Below are positions 7,993 through 16,246 of a stretch of DNA of 21,484 bases, in pieces (positions within the stretch are counted from its first letter, which is position 1; each line of letters starts with the position of its first letter). The position numbers and the translations under genes were made by a program. Below the pieces are notes generated by a model, which ran no database searches, was not told the DNA's origin, and was given only the letters and a program-made list of their open reading frames with translations. The DNA comes from CBDTTW01 sp965363675 (GTDB lineage Bacteria; Bacteroidota; Rhodothermia; Rhodothermales; DASSAV01): contig CBDTTW010000034.1 in the NCBI GenBank assembly GCA_965363675.1, positions 1 through 21,484 of the forward strand. Direction: 5' to 3'.

Positions 7993-9162
7993 TTGCTCGG
8001 AGGCGCGCCGCCCATCGACCCGTACGTTTCGCCCGACCTCTCCCCCACGGCCTCGCTCACGCAGGCGCGCATCTCGCTGGGCGCCTTGCAGCGCAACGCC
8101 CGCCTGGTCCGGCAGGCCGCCGGCGAGGCCGAGCTGCTGGCCGTCGTCAAGGCCGACGCCTACGGGCACGGCGCCGTGCCCGTAGCCCACGCCCTCCGCG
8201 CCGTCGGGGTGCGGCGCTTCGGGGTCGCCACGCTCGCCGAGGCCCACGCGCTGCGCGCCGGGGGCATCGAGGAGGCGATCCTGGTGTTCGCAGCGCCCTT
8301 GCCCGAGCAGGCCCCGGCCTACCGCGCCCTGGGCGTCGAAATGAACGTCGCCTCGGAGGAGGCCGCCGCCCTTGCCGCCGGCATGGCCGCCCCCGAAGCT
8401 CCGCTGCGCGTGCACGTTAAGGTCGATACGGGCATGCACCGGCTGGGCATCGCGCCGGAGCGCGCCGCCGCCGTCGTGCGGCGGCTGGAGGCTGCGCCCG
8501 GCGTCGTGATCGAAGGACTCTGGACGCACTTCGCCGACGCCGACGCCGACGACCTGGACTTCACACGCCGCCAGCTCGAACGCTTCGACCGCGTGGTGCG
8601 CGAAGTCGGCGACGCGGCGGCGCATCTCCACACGGCCAACAGCGCCGCGCTCTTTCGCGCTCCGGAGGCCCTCGGCTATCCGCGCGCGCTCGTGCGGCCC
8701 GGCCTGGCGCTCTACGGCCTGACGTGCTGGCCCGACGAAGCGCGCAGCCGGGGCCTGGAGCCGGTCATGCAGTTCGCTACGCGCCTGACGCTCGTCAAGA
8801 CGGTGGCCGCCGGCGAGAGCGTTTCCTACGGCCGCCGCTGGCGCGCCGCGCGCCCCACGCGCATCGGCACGCTTGCGGCCGGCTACGCCGACGGCTACCC
8901 GCGCGCGCTCACGGGCAAAAGCAGCGTCGGCGTGAGCGAGCGGCTCCGGCCGGTGGCGGGCGTCGTCTGCATGGACATGTGCATGGTGGACCTCGGCGAC
9001 GCCCCGGCCGCCCCCGGCGACGAGGTCGTGCTGTGGGGTCCGGGCGGCCCCTCCGCCGCCGAAGTCGCACGCTGGGCGGGGACGATCCCGTACGAACTCA
9101 CCTGCGGCGTCTCGGCGCGCGTGCCCCGCCTCTACACCTCCGGGGAAGCCCCAACTTTGTGA
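7993..9162 (+). CDS. alr: Alanine racemase
   Basis: This PLP enzyme interconverts L- and D-alanine for peptidoglycan. The motif VVKADAYGHG carries the PLP lysine (Lys53 with this start); HVKVDTGMHRLGI, HTANSAAL, RPGLALYGL and AGYADGYPR follow. SVSYGRRW holds the second catalytic base (Tyr279), and VCMDMCMVDLG and TIPYELTCGVSARVPRLY complete the C-terminal beta domain. No ATG or GTG exists in frame between the porin stop and the first conserved segment (QARISLGALQRN), so TTG at 7993 is the best start, giving 389 residues with a Pro-rich leader of about 25. No Shine-Dalgarno is visible. The frame stays open upstream into the porin gene, so the N-terminus is not certain. It lies 53 bp after the porin gene, functionally unrelated, and 96 bp before the regulator gene. 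Confidence 0.9.
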   Translation: MLGGAPPIDPYVSPDLSPTASLTQARISLGALQRNARLVRQAAGEAELLAVVKADAYGHGAVPVAHALRAVGVRRFGVATLAEAHALRAGGIEEAILVFAAPLPEQAPAYRALGVEMNVASEEAAALAAGMAAPEAPLRVHVKVDTGMHRLGIAPERAAAVVRRLEAAPGVVIEGLWTHFADADADDLDFTRRQLERFDRVVREVGDAAAHLHTANSAALFRAPEALGYPRALVRPGLALYGLTCWPDEARSRGLEPVMQFATRLTLVKTVAAGESVSYGRRWRAARPTRIGTLAAGYADGYPRALTGKSSVGVSERLRPVAGVVCMDMCMVDLGDAPAAPGDEVVLWGPGGPSAAEVARWAGTIPYELTCGVSARVPRLYTSGEAPTL

Positions 9163-9182
9163 AGAAATGTGCCCGCGCCCCC

Positions 9183-9206
9183 GAAACAAAATCTTCATAA
9201 TATCAG
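9183..9206 (+). promoter_or_regulatory. Candidate promoter region of the first regulator/kinase operon
   Basis: A markedly AT-rich stretch (AAACAAAATCTTCATAATAT) lies in the 96-bp gap after alr. CATAAT or TAATAT could serve as a -10 element. No convincing upstream element at standard spacing is present, so this rests on base composition and position. Confidence 0.35.
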
Positions 9207-9250
9207 GTTCAAGCCCCCTTAACCCCCCATCCCCACCACCTAGCTTTTGC

Positions 9251-9257
9251 GGAGGAG
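9251..9257 (+). promoter_or_regulatory. Shine-Dalgarno of the response regulator gene
   Basis: GGAGGAG lies just before ATG 9259. This selects the ATG over the in-frame TTG at 9247, which lies upstream of the Shine-Dalgarno. Spacing from GGAGG is short (3 nt). Confidence 0.65.
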
Positions 9258-9258
9258 C

Positions 9259-9969
9259 ATGAGCGCTTCCAAGTCCAACATCACGATCCTCGTCGTGGAC
9301 GACGAAGAGGACATCGTAGAAGTCATCAGCCATTTCCTGGAGCAAGAGGGGTACAACGTCGTCACCGCTACCGACGGCGAGGAAGCGCTCGAAAAGGCCA
9401 CCTCCGACATCGACATCATCATCCTGGACATCATGCTGCCGGGCCTCGACGGCTACGAAGTGTGCCGCCGTCTGCGCTCGCGGGTGGAAACCGAGACCAT
9501 CCCGATCATCTTCCTGAGCGCCATGTCCGAGGAAGCCGACCAGGTCAAGGGCCTGATGATCGGCGCCGACGACTACCTGACGAAGCCGGTCTCGCCGCAG
9601 GTGGTGGTGGCGCACGCGCGCGCCGTGCTGCGCCGCGCCGGCGTCGAGGAGGCGCGCATGGTGCAGGTGGATCACCTGACTATCTACGAAGACGAGTACC
9701 GCGCCGCGCTCGACGGCCGCGATCTGGGCCTGACGCTGACCGAGTTCGAGCTGCTTCGCTACCTGGTGCGCCACCCGCGCAAAGCCTTCACGCGGCAGCA
9801 GCTCCTCGAAACCATCTGGAAAGACGCCATGATGGTCACCGAGCGCACCGTGGACGCGCACATTAAAAACCTGCGCGAGAAGCTGGGCGACTTTGCGCAG
9901 CACATCCAGACGGTGCGCGGCGTGGGCTACCGCTTCGTCGAGGACGCATCGGCGGAGGCGCAGCCCTAG
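9259..9969 (+). CDS. OmpR-family response regulator
   Basis: This 236-residue DNA-binding regulator pairs with the kinase encoded directly downstream. The receiver domain (about 7-125) has the acidic pair in VVDDEED (Asp14, Asp15), the phosphoacceptor Asp57 in IIILDIMLPGLDG, Ser87 in FLSAMS and Lys109 in DYLTKP. The C-terminal winged-helix domain (about 135-230) contains LTLTEFELLRYLVRHP, RTVDAHIKNLREKLG and VRGVGYRF, standard for OmpR/PhoB-type regulators. ATG 9259 is preferred because of the Shine-Dalgarno at 9251-9257. The stop codon TAG abuts the GTG of the kinase gene with no gap, implying translational coupling. The controlled genes are not evident; adjacency to alr hints at envelope functions but proves nothing. 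Confidence 0.95.
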   Translation: MSASKSNITILVVDDEEDIVEVISHFLEQEGYNVVTATDGEEALEKATSDIDIIILDIMLPGLDGYEVCRRLRSRVETETIPIIFLSAMSEEADQVKGLMIGADDYLTKPVSPQVVVAHARAVLRRAGVEEARMVQVDHLTIYEDEYRAALDGRDLGLTLTEFELLRYLVRHPRKAFTRQQLLETIWKDAMMVTERTVDAHIKNLREKLGDFAQHIQTVRGVGYRFVEDASAEAQP

Positions 9970-11460
9970 GTGGCCGACACCCCGGCAAGGCGGAGGCGTT
10001 CGCGCGTGGGGAGGTGGCTGCGCTGGTCCGGCGGAGCCGTGCTGCCACGGCGCGCCTCCACGGGCGCCTGGATGATCCTGACGTTCGCCCTGTTCGTGGG
10101 CCTCGCCGTAACGGTGGTGGGCTTCGCCGTGGCGAGCGTGTTGCAGGGAGAGATGCGCAAAGCCGCGCGGGAGGTCCTTTTCGACCGCGCCCGCGTGGCC
10201 GTCGGGCTGGCGACGGCGGCCGAGACGCCCGAGGAGCGCGCCGCCGTAGTGCGCCGCCTCAACGAGAGCGCCCCGTTCCGGCTCGTCCTCTGGGACGGCG
10301 CGCGCGTTTACGGGCGCGAGGCGGCCCCGGCCGCGCCGGCCGCGCCGCCCGCCGCCGGCTGGGAGGCGCTGCGCCTCGACGGGCAGCCCACCGGCTTCGA
10401 GACGGCCCCGGCGCCCCGGCGGCGCGGCTACACCGCCGCATGGCTGCGCCGCGCGGGCGCGCCGGGCGCAGCGTGGATCTCGCAGCCGGCCGAACGGCAG
10501 CGCCGCCTCGTCACGGTTGTGGACGCAGCCCTGGCGCTCGGCATGTTCTTCATCCTCGGCATCTCCATCATCGGCGCGTGGGTGGCCGCCCGCCAGGTCG
10601 TCAAGCCGCTCGACGCCATCCGCGCCACCGCCCGCAACATCAGCGAAGGCCGCTTCGAGGAGCGCATCCGCGTAGACTCGCGCGCCGCCGAGTTCCAGGA
10701 CCTCGCCCGCCGCCTCAACCACATGGCGAGCGGCTTGCACGACAAGATCCAGGAGCTTCAGCGCCTGACGCAGCTTCAGAGCGAGTTCATCGGCAACGTC
10801 TCGCACGAAGTCCGCAACCCCATCTTCGCCGTGGGCGGCTACCTCGAAGCGCTCAGCACGTCCAACCTCCGCGACGACCAGCGCAAGCGCTACGCCGAAA
10901 AAGGGCTGATGAACTTGCAGCGCCTCAACAACCTGTTCAACGACCTCATCGAGATCGCCCGCCTCGAATACCGCGAGGACCTCATCCAGACGCGCGTGTT
11001 CGACTTGCAGGAGCTGATCGAAGAAATCACGGATACGCTCCGCCCCAAGGCCGACGAGAAAAACCTGCGCCTCGAAACGGACAACGACCCGGTGATGGTC
11101 GCCGCCGACCGCAACCGCATCCGGCAGGTGCTCGTCAACCTGATCGACAACGCCGTGGCCTACACCGACGAAGGCGCCGTCCGCTGCCGGCTGAGCCGCC
11201 GCCTGGACAAGGTGCGCATCGAGGTCATCGATACGGGCAAGGGCGTGCCCGAAGACCACCTGGAGCGCATCTTCGAGCGCTTCCACCGGGTGGACCCCGA
11301 CCGCTCGCGCAAAAGCGGCGGCACGGGCCTCGGCCTGAGCATCGTCAAGCAAATCCTGCATGCCCACGGCGAGCCGATCCACGTCGAGAGCACCGTAGGG
11401 CGCGGCTCGCGCTTCTGGTTCGAGCTGCCCTTCGCCGAAGAAGCGCCGCCGGAAGGCTAG
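9970..11460 (+). CDS. Membrane sensor histidine kinase
   Basis: The 496-residue product is the likely partner of the preceding regulator. It has an Arg-rich cytoplasmic N-terminus, TM1 (about 34-58), a periplasmic sensor of about 120 residues with a Pro/Ala-rich stretch, TM2 (about 178-203), HAMP, a HisKA domain with the phosphoacceptor His279 in NVSHEVRNP, and an ATPase domain with QVLVNLIDNAVAYT (N box), VIDTGKGVP (G1), FERFHRVD (F box) and GGTGLGLSIVKQI (G2). The start is a GTG touching the upstream TAG; GGAGG at 9954-9958 inside the regulator gene could serve as its Shine-Dalgarno. The sensor domain shows no motif that identifies a ligand. Confidence 0.93.
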   Translation: MADTPARRRRSRVGRWLRWSGGAVLPRRASTGAWMILTFALFVGLAVTVVGFAVASVLQGEMRKAAREVLFDRARVAVGLATAAETPEERAAVVRRLNESAPFRLVLWDGARVYGREAAPAAPAAPPAAGWEALRLDGQPTGFETAPAPRRRGYTAAWLRRAGAPGAAWISQPAERQRRLVTVVDAALALGMFFILGISIIGAWVAARQVVKPLDAIRATARNISEGRFEERIRVDSRAAEFQDLARRLNHMASGLHDKIQELQRLTQLQSEFIGNVSHEVRNPIFAVGGYLEALSTSNLRDDQRKRYAEKGLMNLQRLNNLFNDLIEIARLEYREDLIQTRVFDLQELIEEITDTLRPKADEKNLRLETDNDPVMVAADRNRIRQVLVNLIDNAVAYTDEGAVRCRLSRRLDKVRIEVIDTGKGVPEDHLERIFERFHRVDPDRSRKSGGTGLGLSIVKQILHAHGEPIHVESTVGRGSRFWFELPFAEEAPPEG

Positions 11461-11468
11461 GCTTACCC

Positions 11469-11525
11469 CCCGCGCAAAACCGGGCCGCACGGCAGCGCTT
11501 TTCCCACGGGCGCGGGCTCGTTTTT
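11469..11525 (+). terminator. Possible terminator after the kinase gene
   Basis: CCCGCGC (11469-11475) can pair with GCGCGGG (11510-11516), and CTCGTTTTT follows. The enclosed loop is long (34 nt) and only weakly folded (GCCG-CA-CGGC), so this is a tentative call. Confidence 0.3.
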
Positions 11526-11537
11526 CGATTTGCGTCG

Positions 11538-11545
11538 TAAACTTG
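11538..11545 (+). promoter_or_regulatory. Candidate -7 element for the E1 gene
   Basis: TAAACTTG matches the Bacteroidota -7 consensus TAnnTTTG with one mismatch and lies 47 bp before ATG 11593. No TTG occurs at the expected upstream distance; a T-run is at 11521-11525. Confidence 0.3.
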
Positions 11546-11592
11546 AGCTGGAAGGCTCTCCCGACCGCAACGCTTTTTTGCCTGCGCAACCC

Positions 11593-13752
11593 ATGGCCCA
11601 TACCCACACCTCCCCTGCCTCGGAAACGGATGCCGGCGACGGCCTGCGGGCCTCGCTCTCCGACGAACTGCCCGGCAGCCCCGCCCACGCCACCGACGAA
11701 GCCCCCCCGGTCTGCTACGAAGGCGACTTCGAGGTGCAACCCACGAGCCCGGCGGACTTCGAGCCGGAGACGCTCATCGGCGCCTACCGGACGATGCTGC
11801 TCTCGCGCCGCCTCGACGAGAAGATGCTGACGCTGCTCAAGCAGGGCAAAGGCTTCTTCCACATCGGCTGCGCCGGCCATGAGGCCGTGCAAGCGGCCTT
11901 CGGCATGCTCTCGCGGCCCGGCCACGACTGGTATAGCTGCTACTACCGCGACCTGTGCCTGTACCTGACCATCGGCGGCACGGCCCGCGACGTTATGCTG
12001 CACCACCTCGCCAAGGCCGAGGACCCCAACTCGGGCGGCCGCCAGATGGCCGAGCACTACAGCAGCCCCGAAATGCATGTGCTGCCGCTTTCCTCGTCCG
12101 TGGCGGCGCAGTTCCTGCCGGGGCTCGGGCTGGGGCTGGCGATTCAGCGGCTGGGCACGGACGCCTTCGTCTACTGCTCCAGCGGCGAAGGAGCCACCTC
12201 GCAGGGCGCCTTCCACGAGGCGCTCAACTGGGCCGCCCGCGTCAAGGCCCCCGTGCTGTTCCTCGTGCAGGATAACAAGTACGCCATTTCGGTGCCCGTC
12301 TCCGAGCAGACGGCCGGCGGCTCGGCCTTCAAGCTGGCGCGCGGCTACGAGGGCCTGGCGCGCGCGATTATCGACGGCACCGACTTCTTCAACACCTACG
12401 CCGTCGCCTCGGCGGCCATTGCCCACCTGCGCGCCGGCAAGGGGCCGGTGTGCATCGTCGCGGACGTGGTGCGCCTGTTGCCGCACTCCTCCTCGGACAA
12501 CCACGCCAAGTACCGCAGCCCCGAGGAACTGGAGAGCGACCGCAAGGTGGACCCCATCAGCCGCATGGAAATGCAGCTCATCGAGGCCGGCATCCTCGAC
12601 GAGGCCGCCGCCCGGCGCCTGCGCAAGGAGGTCGCGCGCGAGGTGGACGAGGCCGCCGCCTGGGCCGAGCGCCGCCCCGACCCCGAGCCGGAGTCCGCGC
12701 GCCGCCACGTCGTCTACGAAGGCGACCTGGGGCTGACCTACGAAGCGCGCAAGCCCCACGGCCCCGCCATCGTCGTCGTGGACGCGATCAATCACGCCCT
12801 GCACGAGGAAATGGCGCGCAACGAGCGCGTGATCGTCTACGGCGAGGACGTGGCGAAGGGCAAGGGCGGCGTGTTCACGGCCACGCGCGAGCTGACCGAC
12901 CGCTTCGGCGAGGACCGCTGCTTCAACTCGCCCCTGGCCGAAAACTCGATCATCGGCACGGCCGTGGGCCTGGCCGCCGCAGGCTTCAAGCCCGTCGTCG
13001 AAATTCAGTTCGGCGATTACATCTGGCCCGCCATGGACCAGCTCCGCAACCAGGCGGCCTCGTTCCGCTACCGCTCGAACGGCGCCTGGGGCTGCGGCAT
13101 GGTCATCCGCGTGCCCGTGGGCGGCTACATCCACGGCGGCCTGTGCCACTCGCAGAACATCGAGGCCATCTTCGGGCACATGCCCGGCTTCCGCATCGCC
13201 TTCCCCTCGACGGCCGCCGACGCGAAGGGCCTGCTCAAAACCGCCATCCGGATGCAGGACCCGGTGCTGTTCCTGGAGCATAAGGCCCTCTACCGCATGG
13301 CCGGCGCCCGCAGCCCCGAACCCGACGCCGATTACCTGCTGCCCTTCGGCAAAGCCCGGACCGTCCGCGAAGGCTCCGACCTGACGATCATCACCTACGG
13401 GGCCATGGTGCACAAAACCCTGTCGGTGCTGCGCGCCCTGGAGAAGCAGGGGGGCGTCTCGGCCGAGGTCATCGACATCCGCACCATCCTGCCGCTCGAC
13501 ATGGAGACGATCTTCCAATCGGTGCGCAAAACCAGCCGCGCCCTCGTCGTCTACGAAGACCACGAGTTCGGCGGCTTCGGCGCCGAGATCGCCGCGCAGA
13601 TCAGCGACGAGGCGTTCCGGCACCTCGACGCGCCGGTGCGCCGGTGCGCGGGCCGCTTCTCCCCGATCCCGTTCGCCGAGTCGCTGGAGCGCTACGTGCT
13701 GCCGCAGGACGAGGACATTCTGGCGGCGGTGCAAAGCGTGCTGGCGTACTAA
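11593..13752 (+). CDS. 2-oxoacid dehydrogenase E1, fused alpha and beta subunits
   Basis: This 719-residue protein joins in one chain the two E1 subunits of a thiamine-diphosphate 2-oxoacid dehydrogenase, which decarboxylates a branched-chain 2-oxoacid or pyruvate and passes the acyl group to E2. The alpha part (about 60-375) has HIGCAGHEAVQAA and the TPP motif, here GEG (198-200) followed after 27 residues by DNK (227-229). A charged linker (about 350-390) leads to the beta part (about 394-719), with VIVYGEDVAKGKGGVF, SPLAENSIIGTAVG (Glu450, the cofactor-activating glutamate by family position), EIQFGDYIWPAMDQL and VVYEDHEFGGFGAEI. Single-chain E1 is common in Bacteroidota and relatives, often annotated as 2-oxoisovalerate dehydrogenase. 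No E2 or E3 gene is nearby. ATG 11593 is chosen; an in-frame TTG at 11530 would add 21 residues without a Shine-Dalgarno. Substrate (branched-chain versus pyruvate) is unresolved. Confidence 0.9.
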   Translation: MAHTHTSPASETDAGDGLRASLSDELPGSPAHATDEAPPVCYEGDFEVQPTSPADFEPETLIGAYRTMLLSRRLDEKMLTLLKQGKGFFHIGCAGHEAVQAAFGMLSRPGHDWYSCYYRDLCLYLTIGGTARDVMLHHLAKAEDPNSGGRQMAEHYSSPEMHVLPLSSSVAAQFLPGLGLGLAIQRLGTDAFVYCSSGEGATSQGAFHEALNWAARVKAPVLFLVQDNKYAISVPVSEQTAGGSAFKLARGYEGLARAIIDGTDFFNTYAVASAAIAHLRAGKGPVCIVADVVRLLPHSSSDNHAKYRSPEELESDRKVDPISRMEMQLIEAGILDEAAARRLRKEVAREVDEAAAWAERRPDPEPESARRHVVYEGDLGLTYEARKPHGPAIVVVDAINHALHEEMARNERVIVYGEDVAKGKGGVFTATRELTDRFGEDRCFNSPLAENSIIGTAVGLAAAGFKPVVEIQFGDYIWPAMDQLRNQAASFRYRSNGAWGCGMVIRVPVGGYIHGGLCHSQNIEAIFGHMPGFRIAFPSTAADAKGLLKTAIRMQDPVLFLEHKALYRMAGARSPEPDADYLLPFGKARTVREGSDLTIITYGAMVHKTLSVLRALEKQGGVSAEVIDIRTILPLDMETIFQSVRKTSRALVVYEDHEFGGFGAEIAAQISDEAFRHLDAPVRRCAGRFSPIPFAESLERYVLPQDEDILAAVQSVLAY

Positions 13753-13757
13753 AGAGG

Positions 13758-14933
13758 CTACGCCCGACCGAGCGCCGCGTCCAAATCCGCAATCAGGTCG
13801 TCGGCGTCCTCGACGCCTACCGAAAGGCGGATGAGCGCGTCCTCCAGGCCGGCGGCGCGGCGCACGTCGGCCGGGATGGAGGCGTGCGTCATCGTGGCGG
13901 GGTGCTCGATCAGGCTTTCGACGCCCCCGAGGCTTTCGGCGAGAGCAAAGATGCGCGTGGCGGTCATGAGGCGCACCGCCGCCTCGGCGCCGGCGTCCCG
14001 GAGCGTGAACGAGACCATGCCGCCGTAGCCCCGGGGCATTTGCCGCCGCGCGACCTCGTGGCCGGGGTGGCTGATGAGCCCCGGATACAGCACGGCGCCC
14101 ACCTTCGGATGCGAGCTGAGAAAGTTGGCGACGGCCTCGGCGTTCTCGCAGTGCCGCTGCATGCGCAGGTGCAGCGTTTTCACGCCGCGCAGGGTCAGGA
14201 AGCAGTCCATCGGCCCCGGCGCGGCGCCCGTGCATTTGATCTGGAAGCGCAGGCGCTCCTCCCACGCGTCGCTGCTGGTGCAGACGGCCCCGCCGATCAC
14301 GTCGGAGTGGCCGCCGATGTACTTGGTCGTCGAGTGCATCACCAGGTCGGCCCCGAGGCTGAGGGGCTGTTGCAGATACGGCGAGGCGAACGTGTTATCG
14401 ACGGCGACCTCGGCCCCGGCGGCGTGGGCGCGCGCTACGGCCCCCGCGATGTCCACGAGGCGCAGCAGCGGGTTGGTGGGCGTTTCGAGCCACACCAGGC
14501 GCGTCGGGGCCTCCGCCAGCGCCGCCTCCAGCGCGTCGGGGGCGGCCATGTCCACGAAGGCGAAGCGGATGCCCATCGGCTCGTAGATCTGCCGAAACAG
14601 GCGGTAGGTGCCGCCATAGAGATCGTTGACGGCCACGACGCGCTCGCCGGGGCGCAGCGTGCGCAGGATGGCGTCGGTGGCGGCCACGCCCGAGGCAAAG
14701 CAGACGCCGTGCCGGGCGCCTTCGAGCGCGGCGAGGCAGCCTTCCAGCGCGGTGCGCGTGGGGTTGCTCACGCGCGAGTACTCGTAGCCCTGATGCGCGC
14801 CCGGCGCCTGCTGCACATACGTGGAGGAGAGGTACACGGGCGTCATGATGGCGCCGGTGGAGGGGTCGGGGCGCTGCCCGGCGTGGATAGCGCGCGTGCC
14901 GAAGCCGCGCTCGGGAGGGGGTGCGTTGTGCAT
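13758..14933 (-). CDS. Cystathionine gamma-synthase/gamma-lyase family enzyme
   Basis: This 391-residue PLP enzyme belongs to the Cys/Met metabolism family. Features are TPVYLSSTYV, YSRVSNPTR (Tyr52 from the partner subunit binds the PLP phosphate), ASGVAATDAIL, LETPTNPLLRLVDI, VDNTFASPYLQQP (Asp179, PLP ring nitrogen), and STTKYIGGHSDVIGG with the PLP lysine Lys204. The C-terminal domain has ESLGGVESLIEHPATMTH. It could be a cystathionine gamma-synthase, gamma-lyase, beta-lyase or methionine gamma-lyase; the motifs seen do not settle this and no methionine gene is adjacent. The ATG gives the usual family N-terminus (GFGTRAIHAGQRPD) but lacks a Shine-Dalgarno. It converges on the E1 gene with only 5 bp between the stop codons, so each gene's terminator must lie inside the other or be factor-dependent. 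Confidence 0.93.
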   Translation of the reverse strand: MHNAPPPERGFGTRAIHAGQRPDPSTGAIMTPVYLSSTYVQQAPGAHQGYEYSRVSNPTRTALEGCLAALEGARHGVCFASGVAATDAILRTLRPGERVVAVNDLYGGTYRLFRQIYEPMGIRFAFVDMAAPDALEAALAEAPTRLVWLETPTNPLLRLVDIAGAVARAHAAGAEVAVDNTFASPYLQQPLSLGADLVMHSTTKYIGGHSDVIGGAVCTSSDAWEERLRFQIKCTGAAPGPMDCFLTLRGVKTLHLRMQRHCENAEAVANFLSSHPKVGAVLYPGLISHPGHEVARRQMPRGYGGMVSFTLRDAGAEAAVRLMTATRIFALAESLGGVESLIEHPATMTHASIPADVRRAAGLEDALIRLSVGVEDADDLIADLDAALGRA

Positions 14934-15071
14934 GCGTATGGCGGAGGACCTGTGAGCGAAGGGGCCGCGGGCGGCGAAAGCTACACGCCTCCCACCCTGA
15001 CGAACCGCCGAAGGTCGTCGGCCCGGCAGTTTTTCCGGCCCGGGGGGGCTGCCGCGCCGCGCCGTTGCATC

Positions 15072-15103
15072 CGAATCTAGGGACTTCGGGGCGTCCCCGG
15101 CAA
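15072..15103 (-). promoter_or_regulatory. Candidate Bacteroidota-type promoter for the cystathionine enzyme gene
   Basis: Read on the minus strand, TTG (15103-15101) is followed after 21 nt by TAGATTCG (15079-15072), one mismatch from TAnnTTTG. The spacing fits the -33/-7 promoters described for this phylum. The predicted leader would be about 130 nt. The 213-bp gap it lies in holds no gene; it also has short GC-rich inverted repeats (15087-15099 and 15115-15125) without T-tracts. Confidence 0.4.
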
Positions 15104-15146
15104 GGCCGCCGTTTGGCGCGGCGCCCCCCCCGAGCAGTCCGCTGCC

Positions 15147-16184
15147 CTACGACGCGCGCAAGATCCGAACGATGCGGTGGTAGACGATGTTCGAAAGCAT
15201 CTCCGAGTTCCCGCCGGTCGTGCTCACAAACTGAACGACTACGGCGTCGATATCCTTGTGGTAGCGTGCGATGCTCTGGAAGCCGGGCAGCCAGCCGGTA
15301 TGGCCGTAGTCGTAGAGGGAAGCGTACACGGCTTGCTCCTCATCGCTGAGCAGCGCGCCGCCGTTTAGCGCCCTCACGAACACCCCGACATCCCGCGCCG
15401 TGGCGACCATTGACCCGCCCGGGGTGGCATACTCCAGCGTCTTCAGATCCGCGTCGATTCCGGAGTGATAGCCGCCGGCCACGTCTTCAAGGCTTGCCTC
15501 GCGGAGCGAGCCATAGGTGCGAGTCAGCCCCAGCGGAGCCAGCATTTCCCGGGCGATGTATTGCTGGTGGCCGTATCCCAACGCCTGGTCCAGGATAGCC
15601 CCAACCAGAAGGTAGTTGGTGTTGGAATACCGGCGGCGCGCGCCGGGCGCGAAATCCGCGGGCTTATCCAGGACCAACTTCAGGTTATCGCCCGCGTCCG
15701 CCTGGCGCTTGGACCAGTCGAAGCCCTCGGCGTCCGTAAAGTTGGGGATGCCGCTGCGATGTTGCAGCAACATCCTCAGGGTAATCCGGTCTGCGTTTTC
15801 GATTTTTCCGGCGAGCGCAGGCAAGTAACCGGCGAGCGTGCCGTCCAGGGAGAGGGCGCCCGCGTGGACGAGTTTAGCGGCGGCCGCGGCGATGTACAGC
15901 TTGCTGATGCTGGCGATCTTGAACAACGCTTCCGGATCGGCCGGCGTCCGGTTGGCTTTGTCTTTCCAGCCGGCCGCATACCCCATCGGGGCCTTGCCTG
16001 CCTGGTCCACATAAACGATGATGCCGTCCAGGCCGTAGCGGACGGCGTCCTCGGCTTGCTCCTGCACGGAGTCCGGCAGCGGCGCCAGCCAGGCCCGCAC
16101 TCCGGCCCACGGCACGAACGCCACGGCGCATACCACCGCCACGAGCGGCATCACTACTCTAAGAATCGGAACTACACGTTTCAT
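15147..16184 (-). CDS. Membrane-anchored serine hydrolase (class C beta-lactamase family)
   Basis: The 345-residue product has the penicillin-binding fold of class C beta-lactamases, D,D-peptidases and related esterases. Residues 5-30 form a hydrophobic anchor or signal segment. The catalytic SxxK motif is SISK (Ser92, Lys95), the second motif YSN is at 186-188, and the third is HTG (295-297) in YGHTGWLPGF. ITLRMLLQHRSGIPNF and APLGLTRTYGS are typical of the family. The substrate cannot be inferred; most chromosomal members are not antibiotic-degrading enzymes. Sampled lines of this gene average about 63% GC, below the 70-73% of the neighbouring glycosidase and PLP-enzyme genes, which could reflect transfer. 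It lies downstream of the TPR lipoprotein gene on the same strand, beyond a large hairpin. No Shine-Dalgarno is seen at the ATG. Confidence 0.88.
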   Translation of the reverse strand: MKRVVPILRVVMPLVAVVCAVAFVPWAGVRAWLAPLPDSVQEQAEDAVRYGLDGIIVYVDQAGKAPMGYAAGWKDKANRTPADPEALFKIASISKLYIAAAAAKLVHAGALSLDGTLAGYLPALAGKIENADRITLRMLLQHRSGIPNFTDAEGFDWSKRQADAGDNLKLVLDKPADFAPGARRRYSNTNYLLVGAILDQALGYGHQQYIAREMLAPLGLTRTYGSLREASLEDVAGGYHSGIDADLKTLEYATPGGSMVATARDVGVFVRALNGGALLSDEEQAVYASLYDYGHTGWLPGFQSIARYHKDIDAVVVQFVSTTGGNSEMLSNIVYHRIVRILRAS

Positions 16185-16197
16185 CTGAATCTGCTAT

Positions 16198-16211
16198 GGC
16201 CTCTCCAGGCC
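16198..16211 (-). other. Short hairpin in the serine hydrolase leader
   Basis: GGCCT (16198-16202) pairs with AGGCC (16207-16211) around a 4-nt loop, 13 nt before the start codon. On the minus strand the structure contains GGAGAGG, a purine-rich sequence too far from the ATG to be an ordinary Shine-Dalgarno. It may be incidental. Confidence 0.3.
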
Positions 16212-16246
16212 GCATACCGTTCGGAAGCATCCTCGGAAATCCGTAC

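Noticed and set aside
9196..9240. GGTTCAAGCCC, resembling a tRNA T-arm, followed by CACCACC.
   Set aside because: The flanking bases do not form the T-stem and no anticodon or D-arm lies upstream.
7936..14265. A 2109-codon uninterrupted frame on the minus strand across alr, the regulator, the kinase, E1 and part of the cystathionine gene.
   Set aside because: It is antisense to genes with clear catalytic motifs; its translation is low-complexity (Arg, Ala, Gly, His, Val) with no domain. Strong GC bias at third codon positions removes stop codons in the opposite frame.
13644..15080. A 478-codon plus-strand frame opposite the cystathionine enzyme gene.
   Set aside because: The minus-strand product has all PLP-enzyme motifs; the plus-strand translation has no recognisable feature.
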